Source of the DNA: Methylobacterium organophilum
GTDB taxonomy: Bacteria; Pseudomonadota; Alphaproteobacteria; Rhizobiales; Beijerinckiaceae
Assembly: GCF_022179465.1 (NCBI RefSeq)
Contig: NZ_BPQV01000003.1
Span: 124,001 to 188,000 of the forward strand
DNA length: 64,000 nt
Direction: 5' to 3'
Positions 43,988 to 53,128 of the stretch are shown here, piece after piece; position 1 is the first letter of the stretch; each line of letters starts with the position of its first letter. The notes under the pieces are model-generated. The model was not told the DNA's origin. It did no database searches and saw only the letters and a program-made list of their open reading frames with translations. A program made the translations under genes and the position numbers.

Positions 43988-44860
43988 ATGCGGATCGATC
44001 TGATGGCCGGAGCGACCTTCGCCGCCGCGTCGCCGGCTTCCCTTCGCGAACCGACGATTCTCGTCTTCGATTCCGGCCTCGGCGGCCTGACCGTGCTGGA
44101 GCAGGTGCGGGCGGCCCGGCCGGATGCGCGCACGCTCTATTGCGCGGACGACGCGGCCTTCCCCTACGGCGCCCTCAGCGAGCCGGTGCTGGTGGAGCGC
44201 GTCCTCGCGGTGATGGAGCGGCTGCTCGCCCTGCACGCGCCCGATCTCGTGGTGATCGCCTGCAACACCGCCTCGACGGTGGTGCTCCCGGCCCTGCGCC
44301 AGCGCTTCGTCACGCCCTTCGTCGGCGTGGTGCCGCCGATCAAGCCCGCCGCCGCCCTCTCGCGCTCGAAGGTGGTGACGCTGCTCGCGACCCCGGGCAC
44401 CGTGGCCCGCAGCTACACCCGCGACCTCGTCGCCACCTATGCCGGCGATTGCGCCGTCACCCTGGTCGGCGCGCCGAACCTCGCCCGCTACGCGGAGGCC
44501 GAGATGGCGGGCGAGCCGGTGGCGGATGCGGCGCTCGCCGCGGAGATCGCCCCCTGCTTCCGCACCCTGGAGGATGGCCGGCGCACGGACGTGATCTGCC
44601 TGTCCTGCACCCATTACCCGCTGCTGCTGCCCCGCTTCGAGGCCCTGGCCCCCTGGCTCGTCGGCTGGATCGACCCGGCCCCGGCCATCGCCCGGCGGGT
44701 GGTGCAGCTGCTCGGGCCGGGCGAGGCGCGGGACCGGCCGCAGCCGGTCCAGGGTATCTTCACCGGCGGCGCGGGCCTGAACCCGGCCCTCGAACGCAGC
44801 CTGGCCCGGCGCGGCCTTGCGGAGATCGGCGTCGAGGTGCTGCCCCTGCGGCGCGCGTGA
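43988..44860 (+). CDS. murI: Glutamate racemase
   Basis: 290 residues. The two catalytic Cys lie in VVIACNTAS and CLSCTHYPLLLP, and the start FDSGLGGLTVLEQV is the family opening. It supplies D-glutamate for peptidoglycan. The N-terminus has about 23 extra residues (MRIDLMAGATFAAASPASL); Met6 is an alternative start. Divergent from egtB. Confidence 0.94.
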   Translation: MRIDLMAGATFAAASPASLREPTILVFDSGLGGLTVLEQVRAARPDARTLYCADDAAFPYGALSEPVLVERVLAVMERLLALHAPDLVVIACNTASTVVLPALRQRFVTPFVGVVPPIKPAAALSRSKVVTLLATPGTVARSYTRDLVATYAGDCAVTLVGAPNLARYAEAEMAGEPVADAALAAEIAPCFRTLEDGRRTDVICLSCTHYPLLLPRFEALAPWLVGWIDPAPAIARRVVQLLGPGEARDRPQPVQGIFTGGAGLNPALERSLARRGLAEIGVEVLPLRRA

Positions 44861-44960
44861 GGGTCCCTGGCCGGCCTCTGACGCGGCCGGGACCCTCGCC
44901 GGTGCAGCCATGCATCGGATCCGGTGGGTCGCCGCACCCCTGCATGGCATTATCCTGCAC

Positions 44961-45161
44961 ATGCATCTCCAGACCCATCATCCCTACACCCTCACCGTCG
45001 AGCCCTCCCCCAGCCAGGCGCAGCGGTTTCGATGGGAGATCCGGCAGGGGCTGCGGGTGGTCGATTCCTCCAAGGATGTCTGGCCGACGCAGCGCCGGGC
45101 CGCGCAGGCGGGCCACGCCGCGCTCTGCGACCTAATCGCCGAGTGGCGGGCACAGCATTAG
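44961..45161 (+). CDS. Small hypothetical protein, 66 residues
   Basis: 66 residues, HPYTLTVEPSPSQAQRFRWE then RQGLRVVDSS, ending DLIAEWRAQH. The pattern (beta-strand, WEI-RQG, KDVWPTQRRAAQAGH helix) resembles small DUF-type proteins that are common in Methylobacterium, but I cannot name one. An ATG at 44910 would give 17 more residues. A 20-bp palindrome follows the stop. Confidence 0.55.
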   Translation: MHLQTHHPYTLTVEPSPSQAQRFRWEIRQGLRVVDSSKDVWPTQRRAAQAGHAALCDLIAEWRAQH

Positions 45162-45170
45162 CCGTCCGCA

Positions 45171-45190
45171 ACCGGCACGATCGTGCCGGT
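45171..45190. other. 20-bp perfect palindrome
   Basis: ACCGGCACGATCGTGCCGGT, 9 bp after the stop of the small gene. As RNA it is a tight 8-bp hairpin with a GATC loop. It is likely a 3' end element of that gene. Confidence 0.6.
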
Positions 45191-45203
45191 GCGCGGAGGC
45201 GAA

Positions 45204-45219
45204 CAATCAACATTGATTG
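45204..45219. promoter_or_regulatory. AT-rich inverted repeat upstream of rpsD
   Basis: CAATCAA-CA-TTGATTG, perfect 7-bp arms with a 2-base spacer, 172 bp before rpsD. A TTGACG/TAGGAG pair with 17 bases between follows (45217-45245) and could be the rpsD promoter, putting the repeat over its -35 box. Confidence 0.4.
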
Positions 45220-45391
45220 ACGCCGCCGCTCTTCTCGTCTAGGAGCGGCCGGTTCGCGGGGCTCCGATCAGGGGCCCCGTGGCATTTTCATACGCACCCG
45301 CGAGCGGCCCGAAACCCGCTCTGTCGTCCTTCCGGCGCGAGCCGCGAGGAAAAGGAGGGCGCGTTCCTCAACTCGTTCCAGAGGAACAGCG

Positions 45392-46009
45392 ATGTCCAAA
45401 CGCGTCCAGGCGAAGCACAAGCTCGATCGCCGCATGGGCCAGAACATCTGGGGCCGCCCGAAGAGCCCCGTCAACCGCCGTGAATACGGCCCCGGCCAGC
45501 ACGGCCAGCGCCGCAAGGGCAAGATGAGCGACTTCGGCACGCAGCTGCGCGCCAAGCAGAAGCTCAAGGGCTACTACGGCAACATCACCGAGAAGCAGTT
45601 CCGCCGTTACTACGCCGAGGCGATCCGCCTGCGCGGCGATTCCGGCGAGAACCTGATCGGCCTGCTCGAGCGCCGGCTCGACGCCGTCGTGTACCGTTCG
45701 AAGTTCGTTCCGACCCCGTTCGCGGCGCGTCAGTTCGTCAACCACGGCCACGTCAAGGTGAACGGTCGCCGGGTCAACATCCCGAGCTACCAGGTGAAGG
45801 CCGGCGACCTCATCGAGGTCAAGGAAGCCTCCCGCCAGCTCGAGATCGTCGTGGTGGCGAGCCAGCTCGCCGAGCGCGACGTGCCCGACTACATCGAGGT
45901 CGATCATTCCAAGATGACCGCCCGCGTCACCCGGATCCCGGGCCTCTCCGAGGTGCCCTATCCGGTGCAGATGGAACCGAACCTGGTCATCGAGTTCTAC
46001 TCGCGCTGA
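45392..46009 (+). CDS. rpsD: 30S ribosomal protein S4
   Basis: 205 residues. The N-terminal [22 protein letters not shown] block and the S4 RNA-binding domain ([40 protein letters not shown]) are complete. It is a primary 16S-binding assembly protein. The gene stands alone, as is common in alphaproteobacteria, with its own terminator. Confidence 0.98.
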   Translation: MSKRVQAKHKLDRRMGQNIWGRPKSPVNRREYGPGQHGQRRKGKMSDFGTQLRAKQKLKGYYGNITEKQFRRYYAEAIRLRGDSGENLIGLLERRLDAVVYRSKFVPTPFAARQFVNHGHVKVNGRRVNIPSYQVKAGDLIEVKEASRQLEIVVVASQLAERDVPDYIEVDHSKMTARVTRIPGLSEVPYPVQMEPNLVIEFYSR

Positions 46010-46038
46010 TCCGAAGCTTCCCGCTTCGCCCTCAACGG

Positions 46039-46070
46039 AAAGGCCGCCCCTCGGGCGGCCTTTCTGCTTT
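46039..46070 (+). terminator. Terminator of rpsD
   Basis: AAAGGCCGCCC (46039-46049), loop CTC, GGGCGGCCTTT (46053-46063), then CTGCTTT. Eleven pairs. Confidence 0.9.
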
Positions 46071-46254
46071 GGGGCACCGGCCTTCGTCCGGCACGAGACG
46101 GCCCCGCGCCCGGGCTTAATAAAATCCAGATTCTGTATCTTTGTGAACTATCAATCGCACCGGCAAACCATCACAGTATAACAATCACCGGCTGTAAGAT
46201 CCTAGGCGCCGGTGCCGGAGAGACTTGTCCTCCCGCCGACAACCGGGCGACCTG

Positions 46255-46491
46255 ATGCCGAGCACGGCCACCACGACCGACAGCCCCGCCCCGGGTCTCC
46301 CGACCTACCGGGCCTATTATCTCGACCCGACGGGTTCGATCCGCTCCGTCGTGGTGATCGAGGCGGAGGACGACGAGGTCGCCAAAGTGAAGGCCCAGTC
46401 CCTGGTGAACGGCCACGGCGTCGACCTCTGGGAGCGCGCCCGCTTCCTCGCCAGCTTCCCGCCCCTGCTCACCGCCCCGAAGGACGTTTGA
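46255..46491 (+). CDS. Small hypothetical protein, 78 residues
   Basis: 78 residues. A disordered start (MPSTATTTDSPAPGLP) leads into YRAYYLDPTGSIRSVVVIEA and then a helix EVAKVKAQSLV; the end WERARFLASFPPL is hydrophobic. Small proteins of this type occur in several copies in Methylobacterium, but the function is unknown. The start region before it (46110-46200) is AT-rich and likely holds the promoter. Confidence 0.6.
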   Translation: MPSTATTTDSPAPGLPTYRAYYLDPTGSIRSVVVIEAEDDEVAKVKAQSLVNGHGVDLWERARFLASFPPLLTAPKDV

Positions 46492-46553
46492 GCACCGGAT
46501 CGGCGGGGGAGCGCAGCCGTTCCGCATGCTCGGCCCGGTCCGCGACGGCCTTT

Positions 46554-46680
46554 CCTCTCCCCCCGGGAGAGGTGGCCGCGAAGCGGACGGAGAGGGCGGC
46601 GCGCTTTCCGGATCGCGCTCAGGTCCCACTCCACCGCGCTGTGCGCGGTCCTCCTCGCCCAGAGGGCGAGGAGAGAGGCC
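46554..46680. repeat. Dispersed palindromic repeat, family B, copy 2 (inverted)
   Basis: The inverted counterpart of 8169-8284. The 28-bp core is exact, the flanking stems are conserved and the loops differ. It lies between the 78-residue gene and rplS. Confidence 0.8.
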
Positions 46681-46803
46681 CCGGCTCACCCCCATCGGAT
46701 CATCCGGACGCGAGGCCAACGCGCAACGAAAAACCCGCCCCGAGGCGATCGGAGCGGGTCGAAGGGAGATCCGGGCCCACGCCGTGGCGCGGGTCGAAAA
46801 ACC

Positions 46804-47202
46804 TTACTCGGCGGCGGCGACCTTGGCCGCCTTGGCGGCCTTCTCGGCGCGGTCGGAGCGCTCGACGATACGGGCCGACTTACCGCGGCGGTCGCGCAGG
46901 TAGTAGAGCTTGGCGCGGCGGACCTTGCCGCGGCGGGCCACCTTGATCGAATCGATCATCGGCGAATGGACCGGGAAGACGCGCTCGACGCCCTCGCCGT
47001 AGGAGATCTTGCGGACGGTGAAGCTCTCGTTGAGGCCGCCGCCGGAACGGGCGATGCAGACGCCCTCATAGGCCTGCACGCGGGTGCGATCGCCTTCCTT
47101 GACGCGGACGTTGACGACGACCGTGTCGCCCGGCTCGAAATCCGGAATGGTCTTGTTGAGACGGGCGATCTCTTCCCGCTCGAGCTGCTCGATGATGTTC
47201 AT
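46804..47202 (-). CDS. rplS: 50S ribosomal protein L19
   Basis: 132 residues. The SH3-like body [35 protein letters not shown] and the [20 protein letters not shown] block are standard. The C-terminal tail is Ala/Lys-rich, longer than in E. coli. It is placed without trmD beside it. A GC hairpin (about 47221-47244, arms CGCCCG/CGGGCG) lies in its leader. Confidence 0.97.
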   Translation of the reverse strand: MNIIEQLEREEIARLNKTIPDFEPGDTVVVNVRVKEGDRTRVQAYEGVCIARSGGGLNESFTVRKISYGEGVERVFPVHSPMIDSIKVARRGKVRRAKLYYLRDRRGKSARIVERSDRAEKAAKAAKVAAAE

Positions 47203-47589
47203 GGAAAATCTCCGCCGTTGCGCCCGTCCGGCAAAGGCCGGGCGTCAGGATTTCGGCATCCTGTTGTGAGTTGGCCGGCTCTCTACAGGAACGGGAGCGG
47301 CTTGTCGATATGTCCGATCGTCCGTTTCGGACGGGGCGACCCGCCGGGGCGCGCAGGTGTCCCCATCCCGGAACAGGTGTTGGAAACCGCGCACGTCCGC
47401 CGCAGGGATCCGACTCTTGCGCGAAGGGCATGGCCGGGTTTCTGAATGAGCGGTGCCATGCGCCGCCGGCACCCTTCCGAAACCGCCGCCCAGCCTTTAC
47501 CTCTGGGAGACATTCTCCTCCCAAGGAAATGGATCGAAACTTTTCAGGCGCACCGGGTTACCGGGGCGCCTTTTTCTTTGGCCCCGGCG
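47203..47589. other. Region between zwf and rplS
   Basis: 387 bp. On the minus strand it holds the rplS leader with a hairpin at about 47221-47244. On the plus strand it ends in an intrinsic terminator (47547-47579) although no plus-strand gene is known here, which suggests an unannotated RNA between about 47420 and 47579. Confidence 0.5.
47547..47579 (+). terminator. Orphan plus-strand terminator
   Basis: GGCGC-A-CCGG (47547-47556), loop GTTA, CCGG-G-GCGCC (47561-47570), then TTTTTCTTT. One internal mismatch. The T-run shows plus-strand direction; both neighbouring genes are on the minus strand. Confidence 0.7.
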
Positions 47590-49071
47590 CTACTTCAGCT
47601 CCTCGTGCCAGGTGCGGCCGTCGCGCTCGATCAGGGCGATGGAGGCGGTCGGCCCCCAGCTGCCGGCGGAATAGGGGCGCGGCGGCTCGGGCCGGTCGGC
47701 CCAGGCCTTGAGCAGCTTGTCCGCCCATTCCCAAGCGGCCTCCACCTCGTCCCGGCGCATGAACAGGGTGGCGTTGCCGCGCACCACGTCCATCAGCAGC
47801 CGCTCGTAGGCGTCGGGATAGCGCTGCTTGAAGGTCTCCTCGAAGGAGATGTCGAGATCGGTCGGGCGCAGGCGCATGCCGCCCGGCCCGGGATCCTTGG
47901 TCATCACCTCGAGCTTCATGCCCTCCTCCGGCTGGAGGCGGATGACCAGGCGGTTCGGCTCGCGGCCGAAGGATTCGGAAGGGAAGATCGAGAAGGGCGA
48001 GGCGCGGAACTGCACCACGATCTCGGAATGCTTCTTGGGCAGGCGCTTGCCGGTGCGCACGTAGAAGGGCACGCCGGCCCAGCGCCAGGAGCGCACCTCG
48101 AGCTTGAGGGCGACGAAGGTCTCGGTGCGGCTGGTGGCGGCCTCCGGCCCCAGATCGTCCTGGTAGCCGGCCACCGCCTTCCCGCCCACGGCGCCGGAGA
48201 CGTATTGCCCACGCACCGTCACCGTCTGCACGTCGGCGGCGGTGATGGGCTTCAGGGCGCGCAGCACCTTCAGCTTCTCATCGCGCACCGAATTGGCGTC
48301 GAGGGAGAGCGGGCTCTCCATCGCTGTGAGGCAGAGCAGCTGCAGGATGTGGTTCTGCACCATGTCCCGCAGGGCGCCCGAGGTGTCGTAATAGCCGCCG
48401 CGCCCCTCGACGCCCACGGTCTCGGCCACGGTGATCTGGACGTGGTCGATCACGTCGGCGTTCCAGAGCCGGTCGAAGATCGTGTTGGCGAAGCGCAGGG
48501 CCAGCAGGTTCTGCACCGTCTCCTTGCCGAGATAGTGGTCGATGCGGAAGATCTGGCTCTCGGGAAAGACGGCGCCGACGGCGTCGTTGATGGCGCGGGC
48601 CGATTTCAGGTCCTTGCCGATCGGCTTCTCCAGCACGACGCGGCTCTTCTCGCCGATCAGCCCGAACCGGTCGAGATTCCGGCAGATCGGGCCGTAGAGA
48701 TCGGGGGAGGTCGCGAGGTAATAGGGCCGGATCCGGTCCGGCTGCTCGTCGAGCAGCGCCTTGAGGTCCGGCCAGCCGTCCTCGCCCAGCGCGTCGATAT
48801 GGACGTAGCTGAGATGGGCCAGGAAGCCGTCGAGCTTGTCCTCGTCGAGATCGAAGGGCGCGATGAAGCTCTTGAGCGCATCCCGGGCCTTCTCGCGGAA
48901 GGCCTCCTCCGTGAGCTCCGTGCGCGAGGCGCCGATGATGCGGCTCGTCTCCGGGATCTGCCCGTCGCGATAGCGGTGATAGAGCGCCGGCAGGAGCTTG
49001 CGCTGGGTCAGGTCGCCGGTGGCGCCGAACACCACGTAGTCGAAGGGTGCGACGGGGATGATGGTGGCCAA
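47590..49071 (-). CDS. zwf: Glucose-6-phosphate 1-dehydrogenase
   Basis: 493 residues. NADP-binding start DYVVFGATGDLTQRKLLPALY, the active-site block RIDHYLGKETVQNLLALRFAN (Asp-His pair with the catalytic His) and the middle GKRLPKKHSEIVVQF are complete. It opens the oxidative pentose-phosphate / Entner-Doudoroff route and supplies NADPH. pgl and edd are not adjacent. The start is MATIIPVAPFD, preceded by GAGAAGAG. Confidence 0.96.
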   Translation of the reverse strand: MATIIPVAPFDYVVFGATGDLTQRKLLPALYHRYRDGQIPETSRIIGASRTELTEEAFREKARDALKSFIAPFDLDEDKLDGFLAHLSYVHIDALGEDGWPDLKALLDEQPDRIRPYYLATSPDLYGPICRNLDRFGLIGEKSRVVLEKPIGKDLKSARAINDAVGAVFPESQIFRIDHYLGKETVQNLLALRFANTIFDRLWNADVIDHVQITVAETVGVEGRGGYYDTSGALRDMVQNHILQLLCLTAMESPLSLDANSVRDEKLKVLRALKPITAADVQTVTVRGQYVSGAVGGKAVAGYQDDLGPEAATSRTETFVALKLEVRSWRWAGVPFYVRTGKRLPKKHSEIVVQFRASPFSIFPSESFGREPNRLVIRLQPEEGMKLEVMTKDPGPGGMRLRPTDLDISFEETFKQRYPDAYERLLMDVVRGNATLFMRRDEVEAAWEWADKLLKAWADRPEPPRPYSAGSWGPTASIALIERDGRTWHEELK

Positions 49072-49346
49072 GGGCTCTTCTCCCGCTTCGTAAGTGCCGA
49101 ACTTCTATCCCGAACCGATGCGCCGATCCACGCGGCCTGACGCAAGCAAGCCCTCCGCCAGAGCGGGGCCGGGCCGTGTGTTTCCGGCCCCGGCGGGCTT
49201 GATGACATGGCCTCCGCCTCGATCGAGCGGCCCCGGTCTCATGGGGGGCGCAACCGTCACGCTCGGGGACGGCCGGGACAGCTCGCGGGAGGGGAAAAGT
49301 AACCATCCCGGCGCAACCTGCCGGCACGACCCCTCAGAGGCCGGCG

Positions 49347-50927
49347 ATGTTGCTGCGTCACCACATCCTTCGTCCGGCGCTCCTCGCGCCGCTTCTCCTC
49401 GCCGCCGCCGCCGCGGGGGCCGAATCCGCCCGCGAGGGCGCATCGGCGCCGCTGCCGCTCTCCGTGCAGCCCTCCTCGCAGGAGGCGGGCCCGGTCACGC
49501 CCCCGGCGGCGCCGCAAGCCGCGCCGGTTCCGGCGGCCGACTCGGCCGCCGCGCCCGCCCGGAAGAGCCGCGAGCTGCCGGCCACGATCTATGCCAAGAT
49601 CGCCGAGGACCCGCAGCCGAGCTTCACCCCGGCCACCTTCCTCGACACGGTGCGGATGGCCGAGCAGTACCGGGCGCTGGCGGAGGCCGGCGGCTGGAGC
49701 AGCCTGCCCGCCGGGCTCGCCCTCAAGCCCGGGGACCGCAACCCGGCCGTGGCGGCCCTGCGCGGCCATCTCGTGATGACCGGCGACCTCGCCGCCGACG
49801 CCGTCCATTCGGACCTCTACGACGCGCCGCTGGTGGCCGCGGTGAAATCCTTCCAGACCCGGCACGGGCTGCCCGATTCCGGCATCGTGGCGCGGCTCAC
49901 GGTCAATGCCCTCAACGTGCCGGCCAGCGTGCGCCACCGGCAGCTCGCCGCCTCCGCCGAGCGGCTGATGGGCTCCACCTTCGCCTTCGGCGAGCGCTAC
50001 GTGGTGGTCAACATCCCCTCGGCCGCGGTGGAGGCGGTGGAGAAGGGCACGGTGGCCCGCCGCTACGTCGCCGTGGTCGGCTCGCCGGACAAGGCGACCC
50101 CGGTCGTGGCAACCCGCATCACCGACATCAATCTCAACCCGAACTGGACCCTGCCCGTCTCGGTGATCAAGAACGAGATCATCCCGACTATGCGCAAGAA
50201 CCCGGGCTATCTCGCCAAGAACCACATCCGCATCTACGGCCCCGGCGGCGCGGAGGTGGACCCGACCGCGATCGACTGGTCGAGCGAGAAGGCGATCAAC
50301 TACACGCTGCGCCAGGATCCGGGCTTCGACAATTCGCTCGGCCAGGTCCGCATCGACATGCCGAACAAATACGCGGTCTACATGCACGACACCCCGGCGA
50401 AGTCGCTGTTCGCCGGCAATGTCCGCTTCCACTCCCATGGCTGCGTCCGCGTCGGGCAGGTCAAGGAATTCGCGGCCTGGCTGCTCCAGGGCACCGAGGG
50501 GCCGAACGGGCCGGGCTCGACCTGGGGGCCGATCGAGATCGAGACCGGCATCGCCACCGGCGAGCGCCGGGACATCAAGCTCACCAAGCCGGTGCCGGTC
50601 GCCTTCGTCTACCTGACCGGCTACGCCACCGCGGATGGCCGCGCGCATTTCCGCGACGACATCTACGGGCTCGACAACCCGGCCACCGCCGCCCCCGCCG
50701 CCGCGGTTCCGGACGTCGCGACCACCGGCGCGATCGTGCCAAAGCCGGCTCCGAAGCCGGCGCGCCCGGCCTCGGAGCCGGCCTCGAAGCCGCCGGCGCC
50801 CAAACCGGCCGTCGAGGCGCGCATGCCGGCCCCGAAACCCGCCGCGAAGCCGCAACCCCTGGAGGCCTCCGCTCCCCCGCGCGAGCAGCCCCCGATCCCG
50901 CCGGGCCTCGTCGGCCCCCGGGGCTGA
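49347..50927 (+). CDS. L,D-transpeptidase (YkuD type) with Pro-rich tail
   Basis: 526 residues. Signal peptide, an Ala/Pro-rich linker, a peptidoglycan-binding-like repeat (AAVKSFQTRHGLPDSGIVAR), the YkuD domain with the Cys motif HSHGCVRV (about 362-369), then an Ala/Pro/Lys-rich disordered tail from about 445. It makes 3-3 cross-links in peptidoglycan or attaches proteins to it. It is large like YcbB/LdtD. Monocistronic with a bidirectional terminator. Confidence 0.92.
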   Translation: MLLRHHILRPALLAPLLLAAAAAGAESAREGASAPLPLSVQPSSQEAGPVTPPAAPQAAPVPAADSAAAPARKSRELPATIYAKIAEDPQPSFTPATFLDTVRMAEQYRALAEAGGWSSLPAGLALKPGDRNPAVAALRGHLVMTGDLAADAVHSDLYDAPLVAAVKSFQTRHGLPDSGIVARLTVNALNVPASVRHRQLAASAERLMGSTFAFGERYVVVNIPSAAVEAVEKGTVARRYVAVVGSPDKATPVVATRITDINLNPNWTLPVSVIKNEIIPTMRKNPGYLAKNHIRIYGPGGAEVDPTAIDWSSEKAINYTLRQDPGFDNSLGQVRIDMPNKYAVYMHDTPAKSLFAGNVRFHSHGCVRVGQVKEFAAWLLQGTEGPNGPGSTWGPIEIETGIATGERRDIKLTKPVPVAFVYLTGYATADGRAHFRDDIYGLDNPATAAPAAAVPDVATTGAIVPKPAPKPARPASEPASKPPAPKPAVEARMPAPKPAAKPQPLEASAPPREQPPIPPGLVGPRG

Positions 50928-50932
50928 CGCAC

Positions 50933-50972
50933 GAAAAAGCCCCGGCGGCGCCTGGCGCCCCGGGGCTGTTTT
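50933..50972. terminator. Bidirectional terminator
   Basis: AGCCCCGG (50938-50945) pairs with CCGGGGCT (50960-50967); the interior GCGCC/GGCGC extends the stem. An A-run on the left and TTTT on the right fit termination of both the transpeptidase and the converging ppa. Confidence 0.85.
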
Positions 50973-50987
50973 CAAGGAGATCCGGCC

Positions 50988-51524
50988 TCAGGCCTTGGAC
51001 TTCTTGAAGCGCTCGACCCCTTCCAGGATCAGGCGATGGGCCTCGGCCTTGTCGCCCCAGCGCACCACCTTCACCCACTTGCCGGGCTCCAGGTCCTTGT
51101 AGTGCTCGAAGAAGTGCTGGATCTGCTGCAGGGTGATGTCCGGCAAGTCCGCATAGTTCTCGATGCGGTCGTAGCGCATGGTCAGGTGGCGCGAGGGCAC
51201 GGCGATGATCTTCTCGTCCTCGCCGGCATTGTCCTCCATCACCAGCACGCCGACGGGGCGCACGCTGATGATGGCGCCCGGGGCGATCGCCCGTGTATTG
51301 GCGACCAGCACGTCGCAGGGATCGCCGTCACCCGACAGGGTGTGCGGGATGAAACCGTAATTCCCCGGATAATGCATCGCCGTATAGAGGAAGCGGTCGA
51401 CGACCAGGGCGCCGGCATCCTTGTCCATCTCGTACTTGATCGGCTCTCCGCCCAGCGGGACCTCGACGATGATGTTGACGTCCTGCGGCGGATTCTTGCC
51501 GATCGAGATGGCATCGATGTTCAT
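50988..51524 (-). CDS. ppa: Inorganic pyrophosphatase
   Basis: 178 residues, soluble family I. The metal-site block [13 protein letters not shown] (D-x-D-P-x-D-V) and [18 protein letters not shown] are present. It hydrolyses pyrophosphate in the cytoplasm. It is an isolated gene with the shared terminator. Confidence 0.96.
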   Translation of the reverse strand: MNIDAISIGKNPPQDVNIIVEVPLGGEPIKYEMDKDAGALVVDRFLYTAMHYPGNYGFIPHTLSGDGDPCDVLVANTRAIAPGAIISVRPVGVLVMEDNAGEDEKIIAVPSRHLTMRYDRIENYADLPDITLQQIQHFFEHYKDLEPGKWVKVVRWGDKAEAHRLILEGVERFKKSKA

Positions 51525-51674
51525 GGCTTATCCTGATCTGTCCGGCAGGAGGCCGTCTTTCCGGTCGCGGCTGCCTGCACGGCCCTTCTAGCCGCGCCGT
51601 ACCGCCAAGGAAATCCGACATTCGACAGGCGGAGCGGCCTGTTACGCCCATGTCCGCACTCTGAACCGTGGGTT

Positions 51675-52181
51675 CTAAACGAAGATAAAGCCGATCTTCG
51701 GCAGGCAGGCGCCAGAGAGGCGCTCGACGGCCTCGGCGCTGCGCAGGCCGCCGAGCCCCTCGTAGAAGGCGATCGCCCGCGGATTGGCGGCGAGGGACCA
51801 GACGCCCACCCGCGCGAGCCCGTGATCGATCAGGTCGTTGCGCACCGCACGGAACAGGCGGGTGCCGAGGCCGATCCCCTGATATTCCGGCGTGATGTAG
51901 AGTTCGTCGATCTCGCCCTCGGCCCGCAGGGAGCGCTCCCGCGCCCGGCCATAGGCGGCGTAGCCCACGATCGTCTCCCCGAACTCCACCGCCGCGAGCC
52001 CGCGGCCGCGCCCGATCATGCCCTTCCAGGCCGTCGGGCCGCGCTTGGCGATGTAGCGCTCCAGAGCCAGGCCGGGGATGACGCCCTGATAGGCCTCCCG
52101 CCAGGCTGCATCGAACACGGCCGACAGCATCGCCGCGTCCCCTAGCCGTGCGCGGCGGATGCTGACCGTGGTCGTGCTCAT
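51675..52181 (-). CDS. GNAT acetyltransferase
   Basis: 168 residues. The acetyl-CoA site is LYITPEYQGIGLGTRLFRAV (Q/R-x2-G-x-G/A), followed by WSLAANPRAIAFYEGLGG. The acceptor is unknown. The start is the ATG before STTTVSIRRA; the frame continues upstream without similarity. Confidence 0.88.
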   Translation of the reverse strand: MSTTTVSIRRARLGDAAMLSAVFDAAWREAYQGVIPGLALERYIAKRGPTAWKGMIGRGRGLAAVEFGETIVGYAAYGRARERSLRAEGEIDELYITPEYQGIGLGTRLFRAVRNDLIDHGLARVGVWSLAANPRAIAFYEGLGGLRSAEAVERLSGACLPKIGFIFV

Positions 52182-52398
52182 GGAGACGTCCGCTCCCCAA
52201 TGCGTCGGATGGCGCCATGATGCGCGCAAATCCGGGCGCGGGGCAACGGGGGATCGGCGGCGCCGAAGCGTCTCCCGCGTCGCAGCAGAAGAGGCTCGCC
52301 TCTGGCGCCCGTGGCGCCGCGTTGTCGCCCATCCGAACGGCTGCTAGAGCGGCGCGGGGCAGCATCCGGCCCCGGAGCGGCGATCGAGCCGGAGCATC

Positions 52399-53124
52399 GT
52401 GTTCAACCGTTTCCTCAAGCCCGAGACCCGCTACGCGCGCCGCATGGCCCGCATCGCCCGGTTCGAGCAGCCCATCGAAGGCCCGCTTGCCCGCGCCCGG
52501 GCCTGGGCGAACATGCTGCTCGTCGATCACGGCGTGTTCCGCCTAGCCTATCTCAACCGGCATCTCGTCGGCACCGGCCTCGTCTGGCGCTCGGCCCAGC
52601 CCTCGCCGCACCAGCTCGCCTGGTTCAAGCGCAAGGGCGTGCGCACGATCATCTCCCTGCGCGGGGGCCGCGAGCATGGCTCCTGGCCGCTGCAGCGCGA
52701 GGCCTGCGAGCGTCAGGGCCTGAAGCTCGTCGAGTTCGTCCTGCGCTCCCGGGAGGCGCCCTCCCGCGAGACGGTGCTCGCCGCCAAGGCCTTCTTCGAA
52801 GGCATCGAGTACCCGGCGGTGATGCATTGCAAGTCCGGCGCGGACCGGGCCGGTCTCGCCGCCGCCCTGTTCCTGATCCTGCACGAGGGCCGACCCGTGC
52901 GGGAAGCCGCGCGCCAGCTCTCCCCCCGCTACGGCCACTGGCGTTTCGCCAAGACCGGGATCCTCGACGCCTTCTTCGCCCGCTACCTTGCCGAGGGCGA
53001 GCCCGCCGGCCGCAGCTTCCTGGAATGGGTGGAGCACGATTACGATCCCGAAGCCCTCAAGCGCGAGTTCCGCTGGGGCTTCTGGTCGGACCTCGTCGTC
53101 GACCGCCTGATCCGGCGGGAATAG
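52399..53124 (+). CDS. Tyrosine/dual-specificity phosphatase-like protein
   Basis: 241 residues. The phosphatase loop is H-C144-K-S-G-A-D-R150 in AVMHCKSGADRAGLAA, the C-x5-R motif; VRTIISLRGG earlier is typical of the atypical DSP group. It starts at a GTG preceded by GGAG. It is followed after 4 bp by the WcbI-like gene, a likely operon; a role in surface polysaccharide control is possible. Confidence 0.88.
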   Translation: MFNRFLKPETRYARRMARIARFEQPIEGPLARARAWANMLLVDHGVFRLAYLNRHLVGTGLVWRSAQPSPHQLAWFKRKGVRTIISLRGGREHGSWPLQREACERQGLKLVEFVLRSREAPSRETVLAAKAFFEGIEYPAVMHCKSGADRAGLAAALFLILHEGRPVREAARQLSPRYGHWRFAKTGILDAFFARYLAEGEPAGRSFLEWVEHDYDPEALKREFRWGFWSDLVVDRLIRRE

Positions 53125-53128
53125 CCGG

